DNA of 8,814 bases from Bacteriovoracaceae bacterium (GCA_947440875.1 CANETG010000100.1:1-8814), one strand, 5' to 3'. Positions 1-5,816 are shown, numbered from the stretch's first letter. Numbers and translations: made by a program. The notes: generated by a model from the sequence alone, not told the origin.

Positions 1-953
1 ACTTCTTCGTGGGATTCGGACCAGTTCGTATCACAGAATTGGACCAACTTATTGAGTTCAGCTTTCGCGGATTCAAGAATTCTTACTTCAAGGTGGAAGC
101 TTCGACTAAACTGATGGAGAGCCTCTTCATGAGGTAATTCATTGACGGCAGAGATGAAATTCTTAAATTCCTCTGGGGAAGCTTGAGTCGCAACCTGCAT
201 CCAAATCCAAGAAGGTCTCTTGAGAACAAGATCTTCCCAACGTTTCGACGGTTCATTATTTGGTTTGAGAAGAAAGTTACCGACATCATCGTAGGCTTGG
301 AGGACGAATCCAAGGTGACGACCCAGTTCTCTTAGTTTTGTATCGAAGTGAAGGTTCCCACCAACTGCAGACCCCAGACGAAGGGCGAGTGCCATGAGTG
401 AGCTTGTTTTCAGTTCCATGGAAGATCGGCAAATGCTAGCAATCTCTTTTTGATCAAGAGACTCCAAAGTGGCACCAAGATCGATCGCCTGACCGTAGTG
501 AGCTTCGAGCATCAGGTTGAGACAGTCATCCATGAGAGAAAGTCTCACATCGGGGGCCACAGTCAGGGCCTTCATCCGATCCATCGCCCAGAAGTACAGC
601 CAATTCCCTGCATTGAGGGCGAGTGGGACGCCGTATTTCACATGCATACTCTGTCTCTGACGACGAACGAGACTCCCGTCTTGAATGTCATCAATAATGA
701 GAGCACCAGCATGGACACATTCCACAATCTGAGAAGCTTTACGAAGATTTTCTATTTGGTCTTCACCGATGGCGGCAGGGGCAATCGCCAGCTGATAGCC
801 TATTTCCACGAGACGAGATCTGATATTTTTTCCAGGATGAGCGAGAAAATCCTCGACGGGTGTCCAGAGGTTTTCACAGAGCAGTCCTTCAAGGTGCTCA
901 GTCGTTGCCACAAAAGATAAACCGTCTTTTCTAAAGTCGGAGTTCATCATCAT
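1..953 (-). CDS. crtE: Geranylgeranyl diphosphate synthase (polyprenyl synthetase), C-terminus cut by window edge
   Basis: Trans-isoprenyl diphosphate synthase that would condense IPP with allylic diphosphates to the C20 precursor of carotenoids. I read it by translating the minus strand; 317 codons are open with no stop before position 1, so the 3' end is missing. Visible motifs: HPGKNIRS near residues 39-46 (the substrate-binding GGKR-like region), the first Asp-rich motif DDIQD at 88-92 followed by RR at 97-98, GQAID at 154-158, KTSS at 182-185, and the second Asp-rich motif DDVGN at 222-226. The last position of the second motif is Asn, not Asp, and the first motif is PGK rather than GGK; both are reminiscent of eukaryotic-type GGPP synthases. 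The start is ATG at 951-953, with GGAG at 963-966 nine nt upstream; ATG is repeated three times in a row. It overlaps the crtY stop codon by 4 nt (ATGA), so the two are probably translationally coupled. Product chain length (C20 versus C15) is inferred from the carotenoid neighbours. Confidence 0.9.
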   Translation of the reverse strand, partial: MMMNSDFRKDGLSFVATTEHLEGLLCENLWTPVEDFLAHPGKNIRSRLVEIGYQLAIAPAAIGEDQIENLRKASQIVECVHAGALIIDDIQDGSLVRRQRQSMHVKYGVPLALNAGNWLYFWAMDRMKALTVAPDVRLSLMDDCLNLMLEAHYGQAIDLGATLESLDQKEIASICRSSMELKTSSLMALALRLGSAVGGNLHFDTKLRELGRHLGFVLQAYDDVGNFLLKPNNEPSKRWEDLVLKRPSWIWMQVATQASPEEFKNFISAVNELPHEEALHQFSRSFHLEVRILESAKAELNKLVQFCDTNWSESHEE

Positions 954-2056
954 AAAGTAACACTCCGTTGATCTCTCAAGACCCTGAAAATTCCCATGAG
1001 GGGGAGCGGTGGTTTTCCCGCGAAAAATTTGACCATATCGGGAAGGCTTGTTTTCCCAGCATAGAACCGCTGGATCACACCGTCTGGAAGTTTGTAGAAA
1101 TGCTGAAGCATCTTGTATCTCATCGGTGCCGGAGAACCTAAGAACAGGAAACGGTTGATCCAACGATAAAAGAGACTCCGCCACTTCTTGTCTTGCTTGT
1201 AGGCAGAAAGGATCGCTGACCAGCCCTCAAGATTTTGTTCTGGATGGGCCGCAAGCAAATGACAAAGTCTTAGGCAATCAGGAATCGAGTATCCAGTGAC
1301 TTCATGGGAGAATCCCCCCAGCGAAAGAACGTTTCGAGATGAGTTAGCTTTCGGAAATTCCTGAAAAGGAATTGGTAATGAGCCAATTTCAATTCTTTCG
1401 ACTTTTTCAATTCTCCAACCATGAGACTCAACTAAATGATCAAGCTCCATTTTCCATTCGTTGATGTTCATCTCTTTTGAATCGGAATATCTCGTATCCT
1501 CAATTAAGACTCGATGCGCGTCCCAGGGTAAGTAGTAAACGAAACGGTAGCCATCCAACTGAGGGACGGTGGCGTCCATGATGATTGGTCTTTCGAGTCC
1601 ATGGGGATGCGTGAGAGTGAGATCGAGCCCGTAAAAATTCTGCCATCCTCCGTCAACATCGACTGGGAGATTACGGCAATCAAACACAACACACTCGTCG
1701 GAGAAATCTTGGGGAGACTTATTGGTTCCCAAAAAAACTTTCTCGCTAGGAAGCTTACTCGTCATCATTTCGTGGAAACGAGAAGAAAGGATGGAGTGAT
1801 ACCCTGTCGAAAAGTTTCTAGTAAAGAGTGGGAATTTCACAGTCTGAGAGGACCACGAGAAGCTAATGAAAGGCTTAATGAGCGAGAATAAATTCTGCGG
1901 TATATCGGTTGAATGGAATGACCAAGTGTGGTCTCCCCCAAGCCTTTCATTTTTTTCATACAGTTCGAAATCGCAATCTGGGTTTTGGCAATGGAAGAAG
2001 TACGCGAGAATTGATCCCCACAAACCACCTCCGAGAATAATTATTTTCTGGCTCAT
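950..2056 (-). CDS. crtY: Lycopene beta-cyclase, CrtY type
   Basis: FAD/NAD(P)-dependent flavoprotein that cyclises both ends of lycopene to give beta-carotene, the substrate of Blh encoded next door. The 368 residues are near the usual 370-390 of the family. An N-terminal Rossmann motif (GGGLWG, residues 9-14) is followed by GGDHTWSFH (40-48), a CrtY signature. The central MDATVPQLDGYRF (160-172) and LPWDAHRVLIEDTRYSD (176-192) carry the acidic IEDT segment tied to catalysis in this family, and GGFSHEVTGYS lies near 247-257. The C-terminal segment FYRWINRFLF through RFYAGK is also typical. The start ATG has a modest GAG at 2066-2068, nine nt upstream. It is transcribed away from the rhodopsin gene and is first of a crtY-crtE unit. 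Identification is firm; substrate preference (beta versus gamma products) cannot be told from sequence. Confidence 0.93.
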   Translation of the reverse strand: MSQKIIILGGGLWGSILAYFFHCQNPDCDFELYEKNERLGGDHTWSFHSTDIPQNLFSLIKPFISFSWSSQTVKFPLFTRNFSTGYHSILSSRFHEMMTSKLPSEKVFLGTNKSPQDFSDECVVFDCRNLPVDVDGGWQNFYGLDLTLTHPHGLERPIIMDATVPQLDGYRFVYYLPWDAHRVLIEDTRYSDSKEMNINEWKMELDHLVESHGWRIEKVERIEIGSLPIPFQEFPKANSSRNVLSLGGFSHEVTGYSIPDCLRLCHLLAAHPEQNLEGWSAILSAYKQDKKWRSLFYRWINRFLFLGSPAPMRYKMLQHFYKLPDGVIQRFYAGKTSLPDMVKFFAGKPPLPLMGIFRVLRDQRSVTL

Positions 2057-2198
2057 TGCGCATCACTCTAAAATGAAATCAAAGGAATTTTTGATAAATT
2101 GATAATGCAGGACAAACACAAGAGCAAGATTAATGAGTGTGTTCCGAACCCAATCCTAGAAAAAACCCATCAGGACTCTGAGCACACGATCAAAGCCT

Positions 2199-2230
2199 AA
2201 ATAAATCGGCAATCAAGTAAAAATAAATCG
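2199..2230 (+). repeat. Two-copy 10-nt direct repeat upstream of the rhodopsin promoter
   Basis: AAATAAATCG occurs at 2199-2208 and again at 2221-2230, offset by 22 nt, about two helical turns. The second copy touches the -35 region. This is the geometry of a tandem activator site, but the repeat is A-rich and chance is possible. Confidence 0.4.
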
Positions 2231-2240
2231 AAGAATTCTT
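2231..2240. repeat. 10-nt perfect palindrome in the rhodopsin promoter spacer
   Basis: AAGAATTCTT reads the same on both strands and sits directly after the second direct repeat and 9 nt before the -10 box, inside the spacer. It could be a repressor or activator half of the control region. The same 10-mer occurs at 75-84 inside crtE, which shows it can arise by chance. Confidence 0.3.
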
Positions 2241-2249
2241 GCTAAAACG

Positions 2250-2255
2250 TATAAT
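2250..2255 (+). promoter_or_regulatory. Consensus -10 box (TATAAT) of the rhodopsin-blh transcript
   Basis: TATAAT matches the sigma-70 -10 consensus exactly. The expected -35 position (about 2226-2233) holds only ATCGAAG, a poor match, so the promoter may need an activator or an unusual sigma partner. Transcription would start near 2262-2264 and leave a leader of roughly 56 nt before the ATG. Confidence 0.6.
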
Positions 2256-2319
2256 AAAAGTTCAGAATTAATTGTTACTTAAAATATTTACGGTCGTTAA
2301 ACTTCAAAAAGGGGTTACT

Positions 2320-3081
2320 ATGCCAGAATTGTCGTATGGACAGTATTCGTTGGTCTTCAACATGCTGTCATTTGCTGTCGCGTCTATGTTTGGTGCTTTT
2401 GCGTTTTTCGTTATGTCTCAGAAACTTATCGGAGCTAAGTATAGAGCTTCGATGGTAGTTTCGTCTCTCGTCGTTCTTATTGCGGGTTACCACTACTGGA
2501 GAATCATGGGTAGCTGGGAAGCTGCTTACACGTTGGTAGATGGCAACTATGTCTCTTCTGGCAAGCCATTTAACGATGCTTATCGTTATGTAGACTGGCT
2601 TTTGACAGTTCCACTTCTTCTCGTTGAGCTTATTCTCGTGCTTGGCCTTGGGAAAGGAAAAACTGGTCCAATGCTCACGAAACTCGTGATTGCAGCAGTT
2701 CTTATGATTGCTCTTGGATACCCAGGAGAAATCTCAACAGACACAGGAACAAGACACCTTTGGGGAACTCTTTCTTCAATCCCATTCGTCTATATTCTTT
2801 TTGTTCTTTGGACACAACTGGGAGAAGCAACTGCTAACTCTACAGATAAAGTGAAGACTCTCTTCGCAAACACGCGTTGGGTTCTTCTCATGACTTGGGG
2901 CTTCTACCCAATCGCTTACCTCATCGGAACTTTCGGTGGTGCTGAATCTGCAAGCGCAGCAGTTGGAGTACAAGTTGCGTACTCGATCGCTGACGTCACA
3001 GCTAAAGCTCTCTATGGTGTTATGATCTTCGCTATCGCGTATGAGAAATCAAGCGCGGACGGATCACTCCCTACAACTTAA
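2320..3081 (+). CDS. Xanthorhodopsin-like light-driven outward proton pump (proteorhodopsin superfamily)
   Basis: Seven-helix inner-membrane protein of 253 residues that binds retinal and pumps protons out of the cell on illumination. The third-helix motif RYVDWLLTVPLLLVE (89-103) gives D92 (counterion and proton acceptor), T96 and E103 (proton donor), the D-T-E pattern of proton pumps; L100 is the spectral tuning site and Leu there predicts green absorption. K229 in SIADVTAK (222-229) is the Schiff-base lysine, D225 is the second counterion, and H58 in AGYHYW matches the His that pairs with the acceptor. The long HYW...GKPFNDAYRY segment, ALGYPGEIS and SAAVGVQVAYSIAD resemble Gloeobacter rhodopsin and xanthorhodopsin. 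G149 in LWGT matches the small Gly that leaves room for a carotenoid antenna. I chose ATG 2320 because AAGGGG lies just upstream; an in-frame TTG at 2272 would add 16 residues without such a site. It leads a two-gene unit with blh. Confidence 0.95.
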   Translation: MPELSYGQYSLVFNMLSFAVASMFGAFAFFVMSQKLIGAKYRASMVVSSLVVLIAGYHYWRIMGSWEAAYTLVDGNYVSSGKPFNDAYRYVDWLLTVPLLLVELILVLGLGKGKTGPMLTKLVIAAVLMIALGYPGEISTDTGTRHLWGTLSSIPFVYILFVLWTQLGEATANSTDKVKTLFANTRWVLLMTWGFYPIAYLIGTFGGAESASAAVGVQVAYSIADVTAKALYGVMIFAIAYEKSSADGSLPTT

Positions 3082-3094
3082 GGGTTGATAGTTG
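3080..3094 (+). promoter_or_regulatory. Shine-Dalgarno and TTG start of blh, overlapping the opsin stop
   Basis: AAGGG (3080-3084) overlaps the TAA stop of the opsin and lies 7 nt before TTG at 3092-3094. The nearest in-frame ATG (3218) has no such site and would delete the first membrane helix, so the TTG is preferred. A TTG start usually lowers initiation, which fits a catalytic enzyme needed in smaller amounts than opsin. Confidence 0.7.
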
Positions 3095-4018
3095 TCTGAA
3101 AAGAAATTAGAAAGATTTGATTTCTATCATTTCACTAGGACTGCGGTTACCGCCGCAGTCCTAGTTTTTGTTTTTATCTTTGCGATCAGTTTTCTTCTTC
3201 CTACTCTCGAACCATTCATGGCAGTTCTCCTCACCGGAATCGTCTTCCTTGGATTTCCTCACGGAGCGCTTGATATTTTTCTGATCGATAAACTGAGCTT
3301 TTCAAGAAAAGACATTTTAGTTCTTCTTTTCTTTTATCTTATCGCCGTGGCCGCAATGGTTTTTGCGTGGGTCCTGATTCCTGGAGGGGCCTTCCTCTTT
3401 TTTATTGCATACTCCTGCTTTCACTTTGCCCAGAGCGATTTGTCGCTTGATGAGACAAAATCCGATTTTCTATCGCTTGAATTTTTTGCCAGATTCCTTG
3501 CTCCATTCTTCATTCCGTTTGGATTTCATTCTGAAAGATCGTTGAAACTTGCGGGCCACATCCAAGAAACTTCTTTCTTAGAATTCATGACTCCCGTTTT
3601 TACCGTTTTAGCGGTCGCGGCGGTTGTTCTTTCAAGTCTGATTGTTGTGAGAGGAATTTATTACAAGCTCGTGCGCAAGCAAGCTTGGCAAATGATGTCG
3701 TTAGAGCCACTTATCGTTTGTATTCTTTTTCTGGTTCTTGACCCGCTGTACTCACTGGGAATCTATTTTTGTTTCATCCACTCGGTGAAACATATTGTGA
3801 ATTTTTTAAACTCACCAGTGCAGATTCATATGAAGAGATTGATTCCATTTTGGATTATCCCTATCGTCGCCGTCATTCTTTTCGCTCTTTTTATCGATAC
3901 GAGTTTAATCCGAGTGGAAGATTCACTGTTCAAATGGTCGATCATGATTCTTTCGTCTATTGCTCTTCCTCACACCTTTCTCATTTATTTCTGTAAGAAA
4001 TCGAAACTCATTCGTTAG
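3092..4018 (+). CDS. blh: Beta-carotene 15,15'-dioxygenase, Brp/Blh family
   Basis: Integral membrane non-haem iron dioxygenase that cleaves beta-carotene into two molecules of retinal, the chromophore of the rhodopsin encoded just upstream. Its 308 residues are hydrophobic throughout with several predicted membrane helices. The family's four His sites are all present: GFPHGALD (54-61, H57), FHFAQSD (110-116, H111), HSVKH (230-234) and ALPH (291-294, H294). The start is a TTG, 10 nt after the opsin stop, with a good ribosome site overlapping that stop. Its first helix (about 17-36) is partly encoded by a perfect inverted repeat that forms a terminator-like hairpin followed by two U5 runs, which is unusual inside a coding region. 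It converges on a minus-strand gene with only 12 nt between. Function is well supported by motifs and by context next to opsin and crtY. Confidence 0.94.
   Translation: MSEKKLERFDFYHFTRTAVTAAVLVFVFIFAISFLLPTLEPFMAVLLTGIVFLGFPHGALDIFLIDKLSFSRKDILVLLFFYLIAVAAMVFAWVLIPGGAFLFFIAYSCFHFAQSDLSLDETKSDFLSLEFFARFLAPFFIPFGFHSERSLKLAGHIQETSFLEFMTPVFTVLAVAAVVLSSLIVVRGIYYKLVRKQAWQMMSLEPLIVCILFLVLDPLYSLGIYFCFIHSVKHIVNFLNSPVQIHMKRLIPFWIIPIVAVILFALFIDTSLIRVEDSLFKWSIMILSSIALPHTFLIYFCKKSKLIR
3134..3175 (+). terminator. Intrinsic terminator-like hairpin inside the blh coding region
   Basis: Left arm ACTAGGACTGCGG (3134-3146) and right arm CCGCAGTCCTAGT (3153-3165) are exact complements: a 13-bp stem with the 6-nt loop TTACCG. 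It is followed on the plus strand by TTTT, G, TTTTT (3166-3175). The hairpin starts 53 nt after the opsin stop and spans blh codons 15-25. It has every mark of a Rho-independent terminator or attenuator and would end many opsin transcripts here while letting some read through into blh. No other terminator lies between the two genes. Confidence 0.8.
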
Positions 4019-4030
4019 ACTTAAGATTCT

Positions 4031-4402
4031 TCACAAAATGCCCAGGTCTTTACCCTTTTTCATTATCTTTTCTTTTTCTTCTTCGGACATGTTCGTGAAC
4101 ATTTCTTGAATCTTTTTGACCTCTTCGGGACTCATCTTCGCCATCATTTCTTGCGCCTGTTTCATCATCTCTTCAGGATTCATCGCCGGGATCTCACGGT
4201 CCAAGGGAGAAAAGATAATTTTGTCCGGACCAATCTTTGAATCAATATTGTGATCAGTTTTTAAACTTTGCAAGACATCGTTAAAGCTGAGGCCCTTACT
4301 CTGGGCAACCTCAAACATCTTATCGGTCGGGAGAGATACGCGCTTTTCAGGAAAACCGTTTGCTGTAAGAGTCTGGAGAATTTTTGCGGTGAAATCTTTC
4401 AT
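4031..4402 (-). CDS. Small Met-rich protein of unknown function, paired with SPFH lipoprotein
   Basis: I do not recognise a named family. The 123-residue product has no signal peptide or membrane helix, so it is probably cytoplasmic. Residues 1-68 look like a small folded domain (KGLSFNDVLQSLKTDHNID). Residues 74-123 are a charged, Met-rich helical tail with repeated Met-x-x-Glu-Glu elements (MNPEEMM, KMSPEEV, NMSEEEK), resembling in composition the Met-rich substrate-binding helices of STI1-type co-chaperones or the SRP54 M domain; this is only a resemblance. It starts 6 nt after the stop of the upstream SPFH gene, so the two are cotranscribed. The ribosome site is weak (GGG about 12 nt upstream of ATG). 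The gene ends 12 nt from the convergent blh stop. Confidence 0.75.
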   Translation of the reverse strand: MKDFTAKILQTLTANGFPEKRVSLPTDKMFEVAQSKGLSFNDVLQSLKTDHNIDSKIGPDKIIFSPLDREIPAMNPEEMMKQAQEMMAKMSPEEVKKIQEMFTNMSEEEKEKIMKKGKDLGIL

Positions 4403-4408
4403 AGAATA

Positions 4409-5203
4409 TTATTTCCCGATGTTAATCATACCCTTAAAATCTAGTGGGATCACGATCGTGTTGACTTTACCGTTGGCAATCGCGTCGGCAATTCTCATGT
4501 TCGCCATCGCGGCCATGTATTCGATCGCACCTTTATTAGCATTCAATGCTGCAATTCTCTCTGCTTCTTTTTTGGCCGTCTGAACTTCGACTTCTTTTTG
4601 CTTATATTCGTTTTTCGCTTTCACGAGTTGATTTGCCGAATCGACCACGGAGTCAGCAGGCATGATGACTCGGACGAGCACCTGAGTGATCGTGACTGAA
4701 GTATCAAGTTTTTCATCGGCCAGACTCTTCATCATCAATTCTTTGACTTCCATCTCGATTGCTTGGCGGTTGTCATTCATCTCGAGAGCGTCGTATTTTC
4801 TCGCCGATTTATAGATCGCGTTCCGCGCCGTCTGATGAACGTAATTATACATGAGATAAATATCATCATCGAATTGTGCGTGAAACGAACGGTTCTTAGA
4901 AACATAAAGTTCGCTCACGGACTGCGGATTCACGTTATAGATGACAAGCGCATCGAAATCTTTCATCGTGCTATTGTCTTTTGCTTGCGGGGTCATGTCT
5001 TCGACTTTGACACTGACGTCTTTGATCGGAAAAGTGAGAACACTTCCGATCAAAGTCTGGTTAAAACTTCCTGGGAATAACTCGCCGGCATTAATCTGTT
5101 TATCGAATCCAATACGGATTCCGACTTCTCCTGTTTCAATCCGAGTGCAGCTGGATACGAAGAGAGATAGGATAACGATAAGTAAGACGTTTCTGGGAAA
5201 CAT
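4409..5203 (-). CDS. SPFH/band-7 (prohibitin-like) domain lipoprotein
   Basis: Membrane-anchored protein of the stomatin/prohibitin/flotillin group, which forms oligomeric scaffolds and often modulates membrane proteases. The N-terminus MFPRNVLLIVILSLFVSSC is a lipoprotein signal with the lipobox VSSC; the lipidated Cys would be C19. The band-7 core begins at TGEVGIR (24-30) and runs to about residue 185 (VTITQVLVRVIMPADSV). A charged coiled-coil stretch rich in Lys/Glu (about 190-222, KNEYKQKEVEVQTAKKEAER) and a hydrophobic C-terminal region (VNTIVIPLDFKGM) follow, as usual in prohibitins. AAAGGA at 5211-5216 lies 7 nt before ATG and fixes the start. Most prohibitin relatives use an N-terminal membrane helix, so a lipid anchor is a variation. 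It is first in a two-gene minus-strand unit. The client is unknown. Confidence 0.87.
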   Translation of the reverse strand: MFPRNVLLIVILSLFVSSCTRIETGEVGIRIGFDKQINAGELFPGSFNQTLIGSVLTFPIKDVSVKVEDMTPQAKDNSTMKDFDALVIYNVNPQSVSELYVSKNRSFHAQFDDDIYLMYNYVHQTARNAIYKSARKYDALEMNDNRQAIEMEVKELMMKSLADEKLDTSVTITQVLVRVIMPADSVVDSANQLVKAKNEYKQKEVEVQTAKKEAERIAALNANKGAIEYMAAMANMRIADAIANGKVNTIVIPLDFKGMINIGK

Positions 5204-5479
5204 TGCTTATTCCTTTGAAGATGAGCTATTTTCAAAGATGATAGACGAACTTTTCTGAAACATCTTTTTTAATTCAATCAATTGTTAGGATAAAGTGGGT
5301 GAAGTTTTTTTATTTTTTTATTTGCCTTACCGTCACTGGCAAAAGTCGAATTGAGTCGCTTCGGCTACTTTACTCTTAGACTTCCGCCACAAAATCCAAC
5401 AAGCACTCAGGCAAAAAGGATGGTAAAAATAAAAATTGATCCCGTTCCAATCAGGCCATCAAATTGCTAAGATTATCGT
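5204..5479. other. Divergent intergenic region between SPFH and DUF6172-like genes
   Basis: This 276-nt stretch carries the SPFH ribosome site at its left end and an extended -10 box for the DUF6172-like gene at its right end. The middle has a T-rich run (about 5305-5325) and a weak short stem around 5355-5370. I see no coding frame, repeat or clear terminator. Confidence 0.5.
5465..5479 (+). promoter_or_regulatory. Extended -10 promoter, probable leaderless start of the 5480 gene
   Basis: TGC-TAAGAT (5465-5473) is an extended -10 element, TGn plus a 4/6 hexamer. Only six nt separate it from ATG at 5480, so transcription would begin on the A of the start codon. A weak TTCCAA sits 17 nt upstream (5445-5450). 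There is no Shine-Dalgarno sequence before this ATG. Confidence 0.45.
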
Positions 5480-5764
5480 ATGAAAAAAGATTTTAAACTG
5501 ACGGATCCAAAGAAAGCCCCTGCCCGTCAGGTGGATTATGTAAAACACGAAATCAGTAAATACATAGCCCGGGAGAGAAGAAAGCCTCTCAAAGACGGTG
5601 TGGATTTTTGGGACTTTGATTGCAAAATCGGTCAAGACCAAGAGACCGCAGAAGTAATTCACGTCGCGGAAATTAACAAAGGCATTGATAAGATCGTGCT
5701 GCAAAACTTCGAACAATTTTATATCGAAGTGCTTTCCAAACCTGGTCGCCGAACAAAAAAATAG
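5480..5764 (+). CDS. DUF6172-like small conserved protein
   Basis: A 94-residue soluble, basic protein of unknown function. The central stretch RERRKPLKDGVDFWDFDCKIG (31-51) and the end YIEVLSKPGRRTKK (81-94) match my memory of the DUF6172 family, found across many Proteobacteria; the match is from recognition, not a search. There is no signal peptide or membrane helix. The density of Arg/Lys at both ends would allow nucleic-acid binding, but no known binding fold is evident. It stands alone: divergent from the SPFH unit and convergent with the Zn-ribbon gene. The ATG lacks a ribosome site and lies six nt after a -10-like hexamer, so its mRNA is probably leaderless. Confidence 0.8.
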   Translation: MKKDFKLTDPKKAPARQVDYVKHEISKYIARERRKPLKDGVDFWDFDCKIGQDQETAEVIHVAEINKGIDKIVLQNFEQFYIEVLSKPGRRTKK

Positions 5765-5773
5765 TTTCAATGA

Positions 5774-5816
5774 CGCTGGTTTTTATCCCTCGCCAGAAGA
5801 GAAATAAAAATCAGCG
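5774..5816. repeat. Inverted repeat between convergent genes
   Basis: CGCTGGTTTTTAT (5774-5786) pairs with ATAAAAATCAGCG (5804-5816) over 13 bp with one G-U, around a 17-nt loop. It lies between the stop of the 5480 gene and the stop of the Zn-ribbon gene, overlapping the latter's last codons. The U and A runs are inside the stem rather than after it, so it is not a canonical terminator, though its position suggests a role in 3'-end formation. Confidence 0.4.

Larger units (their letters stand above)
2057..2319. promoter_or_regulatory. Divergent intergenic control region between crtY and the rhodopsin gene
   Basis: This 263-nt gap holds the control signals of both halves of the phototrophy locus. 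It is strongly AT-rich and contains a clear plus-strand -10 hexamer for the rhodopsin gene, a 10-nt direct repeat, a 10-nt palindrome and a spaced inverted repeat AACACA (2115-2120) / TGTGTT (2138-2143). I could not find a convincing crtY promoter on the minus strand; TTGCTC and TATCAA about 17 nt apart (about 2103-2131) are only a weak candidate. The arrangement would allow one regulator to control pigment and opsin genes together. Confidence 0.6.

Noticed and set aside
75..84. AAGAATTCTT palindrome in crtE
   Set aside because: It is an isolated copy within coding sequence and probably chance.
83..313. Minus-strand 76-codon frame within crtE
   Set aside because: It is in another frame of the same strand as crtE and lacks any family feature.
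450..920. Plus-strand 156-codon frame opposite crtE
   Set aside because: The minus strand encodes an unbroken prenyl synthase with both Asp-rich motifs; the plus-strand product has no recognisable motif and is an antisense shadow.
2272..2319. Upstream TTG extension of the rhodopsin
   Set aside because: It has no ribosome site, adds 16 residues not resembling a signal sequence, and ATG 2320 has AAGGGG just upstream.
3092..3220. A blh start at ATG 3218 with the hairpin as an ordinary intergenic terminator
   Set aside because: ATG 3218 has no ribosome site and would remove the first membrane helix; TTG 3092 has a strong site. It remains the main alternative to the nested-terminator reading.
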